Below, one piece after another: positions 17,080 to 27,368 of a stretch of 64,000 nucleotides of DNA. Source of the DNA: Pelagimonas phthalicica (GTDB taxonomy: Bacteria; Pseudomonadota; Alphaproteobacteria; Rhodobacterales; Rhodobacteraceae); assembly GCF_004364805.1 (NCBI RefSeq), contig NZ_SOAP01000002.1, positions 806,001-870,000 on the forward strand, given 5' to 3'. The position numbers and the translations under genes were made by a program. The notes beneath the pieces are model-generated. The model did no database searches and was not told the DNA's origin. It saw only the letters and a program-made list of their open reading frames with translations. Each line of letters starts with the position of its first letter. Within the stretch, counting starts at the first letter, position 1.

Positions 17080-17847
17080 ATGACGAAGTTAAACCTGAGA
17101 TCCTGGATTTTGCTCTGGACAGGCCTGCCATTGGCCCTGGTCCTTTGGCTTCAGGGGTTGGCCTGGATCACCATTTTCGCGAACCCCAAAGAGCTGAATC
17201 TGCTTGTCTTGCTATGGCTGGCCTGCGCTTTGCCCTTGGCTGTGGCCTTGGCCCTGCCTTGGTGGTTGATCCGAAAACGGGTTCCGACCTATCGGCTGCA
17301 TTGGCATGCTTTCGGCTTGAGCCTGTCGGTGGCGCTGATTTTTGGCTGGGTCATGCTGGGCGAATACACGTCAGCCACGCTTTGGTTTGGTCACATGGAC
17401 GATGCGTTTTGGCGCGAATTGAACATCATTTTGCATCACGAAGATGAGGTGACGCCGATTTATCTGCAACTGCTCTCCCTGCCCTGGTGGCAATATTGGG
17501 CCAAGGTTGCAAGCTATTGTTTCTTTGCTCTTTTTGGTCCAGCCACTGTCCTGGCACTGATATCCAAACGCCCAGCTCTGATCGCAGTCAAAACGCTGAA
17601 AGCCAATATTGGCCTCATCTGCGCCTTCACCTGCGACATTTTCCTGACAAGCGTCCTGATCGGCGCGCCCGAGTTCTATTTCTGGTTTAGCCTTTTCACA
17701 CCAGACACGGCTCCGCGCCTTATGATCCTGATCTTTAGCTTCGCAATGGGCGGTGTGCTGTCTTACCCCGCCCTTATCCGGTCCCGGTTTGAGATCACTC
17801 TTGCGATGCTTCCTGCAAGACGGTCGACACTGGCACAATCGCGATAG
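17080..17847 (+). CDS. Polytopic membrane protein of unknown function
   Basis: 255 residues with about six hydrophobic segments (near 10-30, 40-65, 75-95, 135-160, 180-205 and 215-235). I recognise no family motif. The ATG at 17,080 has AAGAAAGGGA upstream; the longer frame back to 16,915 is AT-rich and lacks a ribosome site, so I reject it. The gene overlaps the end of the convergent deacetylase gene by 53 bp. The preceding 190 bp (16,889-17,079) form an AT-rich promoter region shared with the Hint-domain gene. Confidence 0.7.
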   Translation: MTKLNLRSWILLWTGLPLALVLWLQGLAWITIFANPKELNLLVLLWLACALPLAVALALPWWLIRKRVPTYRLHWHAFGLSLSVALIFGWVMLGEYTSATLWFGHMDDAFWRELNIILHHEDEVTPIYLQLLSLPWWQYWAKVASYCFFALFGPATVLALISKRPALIAVKTLKANIGLICAFTCDIFLTSVLIGAPEFYFWFSLFTPDTAPRLMILIFSFAMGGVLSYPALIRSRFEITLAMLPARRSTLAQSR

Positions 17848-19462
17848 AGGCGTTTTTGTCCTGCAAGCCCCATTGGATTAGCCCCGACAACGTATTGGCA
17901 TGCAAGCGCCCCAGCATGATCACCGCCCCCTGCTGTTTGGCACGAAACGCCCCTTGATCGAGCGAACGGCGGACATGGGCGGCATCCTGATTGTCCTTGT
18001 CCATGTCACGGAACAGGCTGGCCGAGGGCACCCCCGCCTTGGCGGCCAATTGCTGCGCGGTGTTCAAGCCTTTGGGCAACATGACCAATCCATGACCGCT
18101 TTCGGCCAGAAAGGCCGCAGTTTGGCTCGACACGGCGCGGCTTGATTGCACGCCCCCGGCCGGATCTTCGAGGATCGCAACGGCTTCGGGGATGGTTTGC
18201 AAAGTGCCGCTCAGGGTGACCTCAACATCTGATGGCGCAGCCCCCTCTGGGATGTCCGCCATGGCCAACACTTCGAAACCCAGCTTACGATAGGCTTCGG
18301 CGGTTTTGGTGGCCTCAGGATGCGAGGGGGGAATGGCGATGCTGACCGGGATCGGCAGGGTTTTGAGCGCCTCGGGGCCCCAAGTATCAACCTTGTCATC
18401 AATTAGGATCACCGAAATGCGTGGCAGATCCACCGCCGGAGCCGGATCAGGCTTGGCGGCGAATTTGCTCAGCGGTGTTTCAGTTTGCGGCGCATCCGCA
18501 CTGGCATCCGCAGTTTCCGCGCCCAAACGCGGCAGGCGCGAGGTTTGCACGCCTGTGTCGCGATCAAGGAAGGACCCCGCCGGTTTGCCGATACTCGGGC
18601 GATTGTTCTCAACCTCGGGTTCCGGCGCGGCGACGGCAACTTGCTCAGGTTCTGGCTGCGGCTCAGGGGCCTCTTGCGGCTCTGGCTCTGCAACAGGTTC
18701 AGGCGCAATCGGGGCCTCGGCGGTTTCCAAATCCGGTACAGCTTCGGGCTGTTCCAGTTCGGGCGCTGGGGCTTGTTCGGCGACATCCTCAAGCTGAGGT
18801 TCTTCGGCGACAGGAGCCTCTTCGACGATCAAAGCTGTTTCGGCTTCGGGCACCGCAGGAATTGGCGGCTGGGCCGGGTCGGTGGAAATATCGAGGCTGT
18901 CCTCGGCCACAGGCGCGCCCGGAATTTCAGCCTGCGCCAAGGGTTGCACCGGCGCATCGGTGGTCACGCTGACCTCAGCCGTTTCCGAGGCAGGATCAGC
19001 AGCCACTGGCGCATCCGGGGCCGCGCCAATCACCGGTTGTTGTGGCAGATCCGTATCCGCCTCTGCGCTAAATGGCCCATCGGGCGCATCCAAGGCACCG
19101 CCCGGCGCTTTGGGGGCCTCAAATCCGGTTTCGGCCTGCGGGCGTCGCCCGGGCTTGGCCGCGTCAGCCATCACAGCGGGTGCCGCACCAGCATCCTGTG
19201 TCTGAGGCAAGGGATCCTTGGCCGGGGGTTCCATGACTGCCGTTGTGTCAGGTTCCTTGGCGGTGTCCGCATCAACCGCTTGCTGAGGATCAGGCGTCGC
19301 GCCATCATCAACCTGTTCCGGCGCAATGACCGCCACATCATTGTCGACGGCTTGCGCAGGATCAGGACGATCCGGCGGCCCCATTGCAACCGATACCGCC
19401 CCAGCCGAGACACCAGAGACCACCACGCCCCAGATCGCGCCGCTCAGAAATCCTCGTGCCAT
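17795..19462 (-). CDS. Divergent polysaccharide deacetylase family protein
   Basis: 555 residues: an N-terminal membrane anchor (ARGFLSGAIWGVVVSGVSAGAVSVAM), then about 300 residues of low-complexity Pro/Ala/Glu/Asp-rich spacer, then a C-terminal divergent deacetylase (YibQ/DUF610) domain of about 220 residues from RISVILIDDK. The domain belongs to the NodB-like barrel superfamily but often lacks full catalytic residues, so envelope carbohydrate binding or processing is possible. The spacer probably crosses the periplasm. It is transcribed away from trpG. Confidence 0.87.
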   Translation of the reverse strand: MARGFLSGAIWGVVVSGVSAGAVSVAMGPPDRPDPAQAVDNDVAVIAPEQVDDGATPDPQQAVDADTAKEPDTTAVMEPPAKDPLPQTQDAGAAPAVMADAAKPGRRPQAETGFEAPKAPGGALDAPDGPFSAEADTDLPQQPVIGAAPDAPVAADPASETAEVSVTTDAPVQPLAQAEIPGAPVAEDSLDISTDPAQPPIPAVPEAETALIVEEAPVAEEPQLEDVAEQAPAPELEQPEAVPDLETAEAPIAPEPVAEPEPQEAPEPQPEPEQVAVAAPEPEVENNRPSIGKPAGSFLDRDTGVQTSRLPRLGAETADASADAPQTETPLSKFAAKPDPAPAVDLPRISVILIDDKVDTWGPEALKTLPIPVSIAIPPSHPEATKTAEAYRKLGFEVLAMADIPEGAAPSDVEVTLSGTLQTIPEAVAILEDPAGGVQSSRAVSSQTAAFLAESGHGLVMLPKGLNTAQQLAAKAGVPSASLFRDMDKDNQDAAHVRRSLDQGAFRAKQQGAVIMLGRLHANTLSGLIQWGLQDKNASIAIVPVSTVLQEASQE

Positions 19463-19605
19463 GTGCCACTCCTCACCCGTTTATACGGCTTTGCGCCCTT
19501 GTTTGCCTTGTGGTCGCACCTTTGCGCCCCTTGACGCCGGTCTGACTGCCTGTGCATGTATACCGCGACCATGCGGCTAGCCGCCAGACATAAGAGCGCA
19601 ATATC

Positions 19606-20187
19606 ATGCTTCTTCTGATAGATAACTATGACAGCTTTACCTACAACCTTGTTCATTACCTTGGGGAACTTGGGGCCGATGTGGTGGTGCACCGCAACGA
19701 CGCCCTGAACGTTCAAGAGGCAATGGCGCTGAAACCGTCATCAATTCTGCTCTCCCCCGGCCCCTGTGACCCGGATCAGGCCGGGATTTGTCTGGCCCTG
19801 ACCGAAGCCGCCGCCGAAACCCGCACGCCCTTGATGGGGGTTTGTCTGGGACATCAAACCATTGGCCAGGCCTTTGGCGGCACCGTGGTGCGCCATGACG
19901 AGATTGTGCATGGCAAAATGGGCGAAATCCATCACGAGGGCAAAGGCGTGTTCAAAGGCCTGCCCTCACCGCTGCTGGGCACCCGCTATCATTCGCTGGT
20001 CGTGCGCCGCGACGATCTGCCGTCCTGCCTGCAAGTCACTGCCGAGCTTGAGGATGGCACGATCATGGGCCTTCAACATGAGAGCCTGCCCATCCAGGGC
20101 GTGCAGTTCCATCCGGAATCGATCCGCTCGGAACATGGGCATGCGATGCTGCAGAACTTCCTCGATCTGGCAAAGGAACCGGCATGA
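19606..20187 (+). CDS. trpG: Anthranilate synthase component II (glutamine amidotransferase)
   Basis: 193 residues of a class I glutamine amidotransferase with [13 protein letters not shown], the nucleophile Cys in [12 protein letters not shown] and the His/Glu pair in GVQFHPESI. It supplies ammonia to anthranilate synthase and may also serve aminodeoxychorismate synthase. The ATG overlap with trpD shows operon structure. I saw no leader peptide or attenuator in 19,463-19,605. Confidence 0.95.
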   Translation: MLLLIDNYDSFTYNLVHYLGELGADVVVHRNDALNVQEAMALKPSSILLSPGPCDPDQAGICLALTEAAAETRTPLMGVCLGHQTIGQAFGGTVVRHDEIVHGKMGEIHHEGKGVFKGLPSPLLGTRYHSLVVRRDDLPSCLQVTAELEDGTIMGLQHESLPIQGVQFHPESIRSEHGHAMLQNFLDLAKEPA

Positions 20188-21203
20188 GTGACCTCTTGAA
20201 ACCGCTGATCGGGGCCGCCGCCGACCGCGCTTTGACCCGTGAAGAGGCGGAAGCCGCCTTTACCGTTCTGTTCGAAGGCGACGCCACCCCAGCCCAAATT
20301 GCCGGCCTGTTGATGGCATTGCGCACGCGTGGTGAAACCGTCGACGAATACAGCGCCGCCGCCGCCGTGATGCGTGCTAAATGCAACAAGGTCGCCGCTC
20401 CCGAGGGCGCGATGGACATTGTCGGGACAGGCGGCGATGGCAAAGGCACACTGAACATCTCAACCGCGACGGCTTTTGTTGTGGCCGGGGCCGGTCAGGT
20501 CGTGGCCAAACATGGCAACCGCAACCTGTCCTCAAAATCCGGCGCGGCGGATGCGCTGGGGCAGATGGGCATCAATGTGATGATCGGGGCCGATGCGGTG
20601 GAAAAGGCGCTGGCCGAGGTTGGCATCTGCTTCATGATGGCCCCGATGCACCACCCGGCGATGAAACATGTGATGCCGGTGCGGATGGAGCTGGGCACCC
20701 GCACAATCTTTAACATCCTCGGACCACTGACCAACCCGGCCGGGGCAAAACGCCAGCTGACCGGAGCCTTCACTCGCGACCTGATCCGGCCCATGGCGGA
20801 GACGCTGGGGCAGCTTGGCTCGGAACGCGCCTGGCTGGTGCATGGCTCGGATGGCACAGACGAGCTGGCAATTTCCGGCATCAGCTGGGTCGCCGCTCTG
20901 GAAGAGGATGGCAGTGTCACTGAAACAGAACTGCACCCTGAAGATGCTGGCCTGCCTGTTCATCCGTTCGAGGATATTCTGGGTGGCACACCTGAGGAAA
21001 ACGCGGTGGCTTTCCGCGCTTTGCTGGGGGGAGAGCAAAGCGCCTATCGCGATGCGGTTTTGTTCAACTCAGCCGCAGCTCTGACCGTGGCAGGCAAAGC
21101 GGACGATCTGAGACAAGGCGCTGAAATGGCGCGCGAAAGCATTGATAGCGGTGCCGCCAAAGCCAAGATCGACGCGCTGGCAAAGGCAACGCAGGCCGCC
21201 TGA
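20184..21203 (+). CDS. trpD: Anthranilate phosphoribosyltransferase
   Basis: Second step of tryptophan synthesis: joins anthranilate and PRPP. The 339-residue protein has the PRPP-binding loop [15 protein letters not shown] and the [15 protein letters not shown] anthranilate-site motif. It starts four bases inside trpG and is followed by ung, then trpC. Confidence 0.97.
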   Translation: MSDLLKPLIGAAADRALTREEAEAAFTVLFEGDATPAQIAGLLMALRTRGETVDEYSAAAAVMRAKCNKVAAPEGAMDIVGTGGDGKGTLNISTATAFVVAGAGQVVAKHGNRNLSSKSGAADALGQMGINVMIGADAVEKALAEVGICFMMAPMHHPAMKHVMPVRMELGTRTIFNILGPLTNPAGAKRQLTGAFTRDLIRPMAETLGQLGSERAWLVHGSDGTDELAISGISWVAALEEDGSVTETELHPEDAGLPVHPFEDILGGTPEENAVAFRALLGGEQSAYRDAVLFNSAAALTVAGKADDLRQGAEMARESIDSGAAKAKIDALAKATQAA

Positions 21204-21214
21204 GGCCTGCTCAT

Positions 21215-21230
21215 CCCGCCGATTGGCGGG
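21215..21230 (+). other. Intercistronic hairpin between trpD and ung
   Basis: The stem-loop CCCGCC-GATT-GGCGGG has no T-run after it, so it is more likely an mRNA stability or partial attenuation element than a terminator. The downstream trp operon gene trpC still needs readthrough. Confidence 0.55.
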
Positions 21231-21253
21231 CCTCGCAAATGTCTAGGGGAAAC

Positions 21254-21901
21254 ATGGATTTACGCGTTCCAAAAGACTGGGCACATCTACCGTTCTTTGC
21301 AGAGGACCTGCCTGCCATCGCCAAACAACTGGCGCAGGAGAGTCGCCAAATCTTTCCCCCGCAGCAGCAAATCTTTGCCGCCTTTGACGCCTGCGCACCC
21401 GACGCCGTCAAAGTGGTCATTCTGGGCCAAGACCCCTACCCCACACACGGCCATGCCCATGGTTTGGCTTTTTCGGTAGAACCCGGCGTGAAACTGCCGC
21501 GTAGTTTGAGCAATATCTACAAAGAAATGGTTGAGGATCTGGGCAGCGCGCCCATCACCGGTGACTTGCGCCCCTGGGCGCGCCAGGGTGTGATGCTGCT
21601 GAACACCGCGCTGACCGTTCCCGCGGGCGAGGCCAATGCGCATCAGAAACTCGGCTGGGCCAAGCTGACCGAACAGGTCATCGCCTTCCTTTCTGACCGC
21701 CCCCGCGCCTTTGTGCTTTGGGGCGGCCATGCGCAGGGCTTTGCCAAGCATATTCAAGGTGACAATCACCTGATCCTGAAAACCGCGCATCCCTCGCCTT
21801 TGTCCGCCCGGCGCGGCTTTTTCGGCTCGCGCCCCTTTTCCACGGTCAATGACTGGCTTAAAGCCAATGGACAGACAGAAATCGACTGGACAACCCCATG
21901 A
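21254..21901 (+). CDS. ung: Uracil-DNA glycosylase, family 1
   Basis: Removes uracil from DNA at the start of base-excision repair. The water-activating motif GQDPYPTHG (Asp60) and the leucine-loop motif [11 protein letters not shown] are intact, and the length of 215 residues is normal. The ATG at 21,254 has AGGGGA just upstream and gives the typical N-terminus; the ATG at 21,239 lies in the previous hairpin region. It is embedded between trpD and trpC and overlaps trpC by four bases. Confidence 0.95.
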   Translation: MDLRVPKDWAHLPFFAEDLPAIAKQLAQESRQIFPPQQQIFAAFDACAPDAVKVVILGQDPYPTHGHAHGLAFSVEPGVKLPRSLSNIYKEMVEDLGSAPITGDLRPWARQGVMLLNTALTVPAGEANAHQKLGWAKLTEQVIAFLSDRPRAFVLWGGHAQGFAKHIQGDNHLILKTAHPSPLSARRGFFGSRPFSTVNDWLKANGQTEIDWTTP

Positions 21902-22701
21902 GCACCACCATTCTTGACAAGATCAAAGCCTATAAGCTTGAGGAAGTGGCCGCTGACAAAGCCGCCCGTTCTTTGGCCGATGTCGAAGAAGCCGCGCGCA
22001 ATGCAACTCCCGTGCGTGGCTTTGCAGATCGGTTGTTTGCCGCTGAGAAAACAGGCTACGGGTTGATTTCCGAGGTCAAGAAAGCCTCCCCCTCAAAGGG
22101 GCTGATCCGCGCTGATTTCGAGCCAGCCAAGCTAGCCAAAGCCTATGAGGATGGCGGTGCAACCTGCCTGTCGGTCCTGACTGACACCCCGTCTTTCCAA
22201 GGGGCCAAGGAGTTTCTGGTTCAGGCGCGCGCGGCCACCAATATGCCTGCCCTGCGCAAGGATTTCATGTATGACACCTATCAGGTCGCCGAGGCGCGCG
22301 CGCTTGGGGCGGATTGTATCCTGATCATCATGGCCTCTGTGTCTGATGCACAGGCGCAAGAACTTGAAGATGCCGCGTTTTCCTGGGGCATGGATGCGTT
22401 GATCGAAACCCATGATGCCGATGAAATGGAACGTGCCTTGCGGCTGAAATCCAAGCTGATCGGGGTGAATAACCGCAATCTCAAGACCTTTGAGACGACG
22501 TTGGACACAACGCGCGAATTGTCCAAGATGGTGCCTGCGGACCGTATGCTGATCTCGGAAAGCGGGCTGAACAGCCCGGCTGATCTGGCCGATATGGCGG
22601 CATATGGCGCGCGCACCTTCCTGATTGGCGAAAGCCTGATGCGTCAAGAGGATGTCAGGAGCGCCACCGAGACCCTGCTTGCCAACCCCGTGCCCGCCTA
22701 A
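21898..22701 (+). CDS. trpC: Indole-3-glycerol phosphate synthase
   Basis: Closes the indole ring from CdRP in tryptophan synthesis. A 267-residue TIM barrel with the catalytic Lys motifs [10 protein letters not shown] and LRKDFMYD, plus [10 protein letters not shown] and SESGL near the phosphate site. It is a stand-alone enzyme, not fused to TrpF. The start overlaps the ung stop (ATGA). Confidence 0.97.
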   Translation: MSTTILDKIKAYKLEEVAADKAARSLADVEEAARNATPVRGFADRLFAAEKTGYGLISEVKKASPSKGLIRADFEPAKLAKAYEDGGATCLSVLTDTPSFQGAKEFLVQARAATNMPALRKDFMYDTYQVAEARALGADCILIIMASVSDAQAQELEDAAFSWGMDALIETHDADEMERALRLKSKLIGVNNRNLKTFETTLDTTRELSKMVPADRMLISESGLNSPADLADMAAYGARTFLIGESLMRQEDVRSATETLLANPVPA

Positions 22702-22710
22702 GGAGATGTC

Positions 22711-23187
22711 ATGAGCGATCTGACCCATTTCAACGAAGACGGCAACGCCCATATGGTCGATGTCTCTGACAAGGCTGTCACCTCGCGCATTGCCACCGCC
22801 GAAGGCTGGGTCAAGATGACCCCGGAAACCTTTGATTTGATTACAGAAGGGCGCGCCAAGAAGGGTGACGTGATCGGGGTCGCCCGGCTGGCAGGTATCA
22901 TGGGGGCCAAGAAAACCCCGGATCTGATCCCGCTCTGCCACCCGCTGCCTGTCACCAAGGTGTCAGTTGACCTGACCCAAGACCCAGACCTGCCCGGCCT
23001 CCGTATCAAAGCCACCGTGAAAACCACCGGCCAAACCGGTGTCGAGATGGAAGCGCTGACCGCGGTGTCCGTCACCGCGCTGACCGTCTATGACATGGTC
23101 AAGGCCGTCGACAAAGCCATGGAAATCGGCGGCACCCGTGTGATCCTGAAAGATGGCGGAAAGTCAGGGCGTTACGAGGCAGAGTGA
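22711..23187 (+). CDS. moaC: Cyclic pyranopterin monophosphate synthase
   Basis: Molybdenum cofactor synthesis, second half of the first step (with MoaA). 158 residues, with the family motifs LIPLCHPLP and [21 protein letters not shown] near-consensus AAGGAG precedes the start. It follows trpC by 9 bp, so the trp and moa/moe genes are probably one transcript. Confidence 0.97.
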   Translation: MSDLTHFNEDGNAHMVDVSDKAVTSRIATAEGWVKMTPETFDLITEGRAKKGDVIGVARLAGIMGAKKTPDLIPLCHPLPVTKVSVDLTQDPDLPGLRIKATVKTTGQTGVEMEALTAVSVTALTVYDMVKAVDKAMEIGGTRVILKDGGKSGRYEAE

Positions 23188-23259
23188 AACTGACAACCAA
23201 GTGACAGTCACAGCAATTCCAGCCCCGTATCGCCACTATGCCAAAGGAAAGGCCCGGCC

Positions 23260-24423
23260 ATGATTTCGGTTTCCCAAGCGCTTGATCACCTCTTTGCCCT
23301 TGCCCGCCCGCTGGGTCAGGAAGAGGTGCCGCTGATCCAGGCGGCTGGGCGGGTGATGGTCAAACCTGTGCAGGCGCGGCGGGATCAGCCGCCTTTTGCG
23401 GCCTCGGCAATGGATGGCTATGCGACGGTCAACCCACAAGTCGGGCAAACGCTAGAGGTCATTGGCGAAGCCGCTGCCGGGCATCGCTTTGATGGCGAGG
23501 TGACCGCCAGCACCTGCGTGCGCATCTTCACCGGGGCCCCCGTTCCGAAGGGCGCGACCCATGTCACGATTCAAGAGGATGTCACCCGCTCGGGCGATCA
23601 CATCACCATCAATGAGGCCGAGCACGGCACCAATATCCGCCCCGCCGGCGGTGATTTTCAAGATGGACAGATCGTGGGTGCGCCGCGCCTGCTGGGTGCG
23701 AATGACGTCGCTTTGCTGGCGGCCATGAACATTCCGACGGTCACCGTTGCCAGGAAACCCAAGGTCGCCTTGATCTCGACCGGTGACGAGTTGGTCATGC
23801 CTGGCGAAGACCCCGGCCCCGATCAAATCATCGCCTCAAACACCTTTGGCCTGCATGCCATGCTTTGCGAACTCGGGGCGGAACCGCGGCTCTTGCCGAT
23901 TGCGCGCGACAATGAGGCATCGCTGGCGACCGTGTTCGGCCTGATTGATGACGCGGATCTGGTGATCACCATCGGGGGGGCTTCGGTCGGGGATCATGAT
24001 CTGGTCGCCAAGGTGGCGGGTGATCTTGGGATGGAGCGCGCCTTTTACAAGGTGGCCATGCGCCCCGGCAAACCGCTGATGTCGGGCCGTTTGGGGAGTG
24101 CCATGATGATGGGCCTGCCCGGTAATCCGGTCTCGGCCATGGTCTGCGGCCATGTTTTTGTCGCGCCGGTGATCCGCGCCATGCTTGGTCTGGGCAACGC
24201 GCCCGCGCCGCGTCTGCAGGCCAAACTGGCCGCCCCCGTCGCTGCCAATGGCCCGCGTGAACACTACATGCGCGCCGAGGTGACGCCAAAGGGGCTGACA
24301 GCCTTTGAGCGACAGGATTCCAGCCTGCTCAGCGTTTTGGGCCAATCCAACGCGCTTTTGGTGCGCGCACCAAAAGATCCTGAGCGCCAGGTTGGTGACG
24401 CCGTCGACTACATCCCGCTGTGA
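23260..24423 (+). CDS. moeA: Molybdopterin molybdenumtransferase
   Basis: Inserts molybdate into adenylylated molybdopterin. 387 residues, with FAASAMDGYA near the start, GDELV, and the MoeA-type loop GGASVGDHDLV followed by GLPGNPVSAMV. The length is close to the family norm of about 400. It is preceded by AAAGGAAAGG. It is the last gene before the lexA promoter. Confidence 0.95.
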   Translation: MISVSQALDHLFALARPLGQEEVPLIQAAGRVMVKPVQARRDQPPFAASAMDGYATVNPQVGQTLEVIGEAAAGHRFDGEVTASTCVRIFTGAPVPKGATHVTIQEDVTRSGDHITINEAEHGTNIRPAGGDFQDGQIVGAPRLLGANDVALLAAMNIPTVTVARKPKVALISTGDELVMPGEDPGPDQIIASNTFGLHAMLCELGAEPRLLPIARDNEASLATVFGLIDDADLVITIGGASVGDHDLVAKVAGDLGMERAFYKVAMRPGKPLMSGRLGSAMMMGLPGNPVSAMVCGHVFVAPVIRAMLGLGNAPAPRLQAKLAAPVAANGPREHYMRAEVTPKGLTAFERQDSSLLSVLGQSNALLVRAPKDPERQVGDAVDYIPL

Positions 24424-24428
24424 TTGAA

Positions 24429-24437
24429 TTATCCACA
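24429..24437 (+). promoter_or_regulatory. DnaA-box match (TTATCCACA)
   Basis: A perfect 9-mer match to the DnaA box just after moeA and upstream of the lexA promoter. It is single and isolated, so it is not an origin. A role in lexA control is only a possibility. Confidence 0.3.
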
Positions 24438-24443
24438 GCCTCA

Positions 24444-24472
24444 TTGACACAAAACGAGAACAGGGGTAGAAC
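24444..24472 (+). promoter_or_regulatory. lexA promoter with autoregulatory LexA box
   Basis: The -35 element TTGACA is at 24,444-24,449. The LexA box GAAC-AGGGGTA-GAAC is at 24,458-24,472 and covers the expected -10 position 17 bp further on. Binding there would block RNA polymerase, the standard lexA feedback arrangement. Confidence 0.85.
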
Positions 24473-24501
24473 AAAACCTGACACAAGGTTGGGAGCAGAC
24501 C

Positions 24502-25194
24502 ATGCTGACGAAAAAGCAATTGGACCTTTTGGACTTTATCAACAAGCGTTTGGCCAAGGATGGCGTACCGCCCAGTTTTGATGAGATGAAGGATGCGCTC
24601 GATCTGCGGTCAAAATCCGGCATTCACCGGCTGATTACCGCTTTGGAGGAACGTGGTTTCATTCGCCGCTTGGCCCACCGGGCACGCGCGATTGAGATTG
24701 TAAAACTGCCCGAAAGCCTTGGGGGCGCGCCCGCTGGCTTTCGGCCTCAGGTGATTGAGGGGGACCGCCCGGACACGCCGTCAAATGCGATTGAGATTTC
24801 CAAGGGGGCAATTGCTGAGCTACCTTTGATGGGGCGCATTGCCGCCGGTCGCCCGATTGAAGCGATCAATGATGTGCCACCCGGCGTGATGGTGCCCGGT
24901 CAGATGGTACAAGGCGCGGGCAAGCACTATGCGCTTGAGGTCAAAGGCGATTCAATGATCGATGCTGGCATCAATGATGGCGATGTGGTGGTGATCCGTG
25001 AAAGCAGCGACGCCGCTGAGGGCGACATTGTGGTAGCTCAGGTCGAAGGCTACGAGGCGACGCTGAAACGGTTTCGCCGTCGCGGTGGTATGATTGTGCT
25101 TGAGGCGGCCAACCCTGCCTATGAACCACGCGTTCTGCCCGAGGGATCGGTCAGCGTTCAGGGCCGATTGGTCGGGCTGATCCGCACCTATTGA
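24502..25194 (+). CDS. lexA: SOS repressor LexA
   Basis: 230 residues: winged-helix DNA-binding domain (1-70), linker, and self-cleavage domain. The scissile Ala115-Gly116 pair is in GRIAAGRP, with the nucleophile Ser151 ([10 protein letters not shown]) and the general base Lys189 (EATLKRF). It represses DNA-damage genes until RecA filaments trigger cleavage. GGGAGCAGACC precedes the ATG. Its end overlaps the convergent comEC end by 7 bp. Confidence 0.98.
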   Translation: MLTKKQLDLLDFINKRLAKDGVPPSFDEMKDALDLRSKSGIHRLITALEERGFIRRLAHRARAIEIVKLPESLGGAPAGFRPQVIEGDRPDTPSNAIEISKGAIAELPLMGRIAAGRPIEAINDVPPGVMVPGQMVQGAGKHYALEVKGDSMIDAGINDGDVVVIRESSDAAEGDIVVAQVEGYEATLKRFRRRGGMIVLEAANPAYEPRVLPEGSVSVQGRLVGLIRTY

Positions 25195-27260
25195 GTTTGA
25201 GAGGCCAGTTTGAAGTCGTCCTTTGGCATCCCATGCCACAGGCGGTGGCCTGAAATCTGACGATCCGTGACCATTTTGATCCCTGTATCACTGGCCCAAA
25301 AGGCCAGTGATCCAGTGCTACGCAATGTTGTCGGATCAAAGATCTGACAGCCACCGGAAAGCGTAATTGGCGTGCTGGCGATAATGATCTGCCCCTTGTG
25401 GCAGCTCGACCAACGCCCGACCGCGCGTTTGCCTTGTAAATGCACCACTTCCAGGTCGCCCAGCCCGCTCAACGCGATGCGGGCCTCAACCGTTCCGGGC
25501 CATCTTTGGGCGGCCTCCTGTTGACTGCCGCCAAACCCGTCATTTTCCAGCCAGTTTTCCGCAACAAAGCCAGCCCCTTTGGGGCGTGACAATCCCCGGC
25601 CTTGTTCTGTCATCAGACCTACCAAGGTGCCGGTATCCGAGACAAGCAAGACAGGCCGATCCGTCTGCGACCACAGCACCACCGCAAGGATCATGGGGAC
25701 CAAGCCAACTGCCCGCCCTCCTCCGCGCCATAGGCATAGGATCAGGCCTCCGAAGGCCAATAAGGGCAAGACCTGCCAATCCGGGGCGATGATTGCGCGG
25801 GTTGCGCCGTCCCAGGATGCGATAACCTCTGCAACACCCAGGATCCAATCCAGGCCCAGCCCCATAATCGCCAAAGCGATCCAATCCAGCCCAAACGGCA
25901 TCAACAAGGCCGCCAAAACGGCCAAGGGCACAACAATGGCCCCCATCACCGGCACCGATAGCAAGTTCGCGATCAATCCGTATTGCGACAACATGTTGAA
26001 ATGCGCCATGGCCACGGGGGCCGTCGCAGCCCCAGCAACCGCTGAGGAGACAACCAACCCAACAACCGGGTTTAACCATCGCGGCACCTGCCGCCCCTGC
26101 TGCCAAAGCGAGACTTGCTCAAACACCGCCACCAAGGCGGTTGTTGCGGCAAAGGACATTTGGAATCCCGGCGACACCAGAGCTTCGGGTCGCAAGGCCA
26201 AAACGACCAAGGCCGCCATCGCCACAGAGCGTAAGGACAAGGCCCGCCGGTCCAGCATCATCGCGGTCAGGGCGGCGGCGGCCATGATAAAGGCGCGCTG
26301 TGTGGCAACACTTCCCCCGCTCAGCGACAGGTAGCCAAGGGCCGCCAACAGGGCCACGGCAGCGGCAATCTTTTTCACCGGCCAATTGTGGCGCGTATGG
26401 CCGTTCAGCAACAGACCAAAGCGCACAGCGGCAAAGACAAACCCCGCCAAGAGCCCCATATGCAACCCGGAGATCGCCAGCAAATGCGCGAGGTTGGTTT
26501 CGCGCAGCGTCTGCAAGGTGCCCTGCCCCATGCCCGAACGGTCGCCTGTCATCAACGCGGCGGCAAAGGCCCCGGTTTCGCCGGGCAATTGGGCCTGAAC
26601 GCGGGCAGACAGCCACATTCGGGCCTTGAACAACCATTGGCCTGCGCCCGGTTCTTCGAGCAACAGAACCGGCGTGCGGGTGTATCCCACCGCGCCGAGC
26701 CGCAAAAACCAGGCGTGTCGGCGGAAATCAAACCCGCCGGGTTCCACTGAACCACCAGGGGGTGACAAATGCCCGGTCAGAATCACCACGGCACCGGGTC
26801 GCGGCTCCATGTAGCCTTGCTGCCCATGCAAAGAGACACGAACCCGTTCAGGCGTCACTGCCGGATCCATGCGTTCCAGAACCACACGGTCCAAAGTCAA
26901 ACGAACCGCATCCGAGCCAGACCGGTCAATCGCAACAATCCGCCCCTCAATCGCGCCGTAATAGCGAAAATCCAGCACCGGGCCCGAAACCAAATGCGCC
27001 CGCGCACCCGCCAGAGAAAAGCCGACAGCCGCCAACGCCAGCGCGCTCAGCAAGGGGGCGAAAACCGGACCAACGCGCGCGCTGAGCAGCACCGTTATCA
27101 ATCCGCAAAGAGCGAGTGTGATCAGAACCCAAAGCTGCGGCTCCACCCGCAGGGCAAAATAGCAGCCAATGCCGACGGCCAGACAGACCGGCGACCAGGG
27201 AAAGAGGTGACCGCGCTGCGCTAGCATCACCCCCGCAAACATGTCAAAGGCGTGCCTCAT
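25188..27260 (-). CDS. comEC: ComEC/Rec2 family DNA-uptake channel protein
   Basis: 690 residues from the chosen start at 27,260: an N-terminal DUF4131-like membrane and OB-fold region ([13 protein letters not shown]), then the competence membrane domain with MTGDRSGM and [19 protein letters not shown], many membrane segments and a short C-terminal soluble part. The usual metallo-beta-lactamase-like C-terminal domain is not convincing here. It would move single-stranded DNA across the inner membrane during transformation. The ORF extends to 27,332, but the MRHAFDMF start is more family-like. Confidence 0.9.
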   Translation of the reverse strand: MRHAFDMFAGVMLAQRGHLFPWSPVCLAVGIGCYFALRVEPQLWVLITLALCGLITVLLSARVGPVFAPLLSALALAAVGFSLAGARAHLVSGPVLDFRYYGAIEGRIVAIDRSGSDAVRLTLDRVVLERMDPAVTPERVRVSLHGQQGYMEPRPGAVVILTGHLSPPGGSVEPGGFDFRRHAWFLRLGAVGYTRTPVLLLEEPGAGQWLFKARMWLSARVQAQLPGETGAFAAALMTGDRSGMGQGTLQTLRETNLAHLLAISGLHMGLLAGFVFAAVRFGLLLNGHTRHNWPVKKIAAAVALLAALGYLSLSGGSVATQRAFIMAAAALTAMMLDRRALSLRSVAMAALVVLALRPEALVSPGFQMSFAATTALVAVFEQVSLWQQGRQVPRWLNPVVGLVVSSAVAGAATAPVAMAHFNMLSQYGLIANLLSVPVMGAIVVPLAVLAALLMPFGLDWIALAIMGLGLDWILGVAEVIASWDGATRAIIAPDWQVLPLLAFGGLILCLWRGGGRAVGLVPMILAVVLWSQTDRPVLLVSDTGTLVGLMTEQGRGLSRPKGAGFVAENWLENDGFGGSQQEAAQRWPGTVEARIALSGLGDLEVVHLQGKRAVGRWSSCHKGQIIIASTPITLSGGCQIFDPTTLRSTGSLAFWASDTGIKMVTDRQISGHRLWHGMPKDDFKLASQTQ

Positions 27261-27368
27261 GCCAGACCTTTGCTGATCCGCACCATGGCTCCACTTGCCC
27301 AAGGGCGGACCTGTGTTTAAGGAACAGCCCAAGCTACCCCTTTCCTTGTTAGCAAAAGGTTAACCAAG

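Noticed and set aside
19463-19605. trp attenuator or leader peptide before trpG
   Set aside because: No short ORF with tandem Trp codons and no terminator hairpin is visible.
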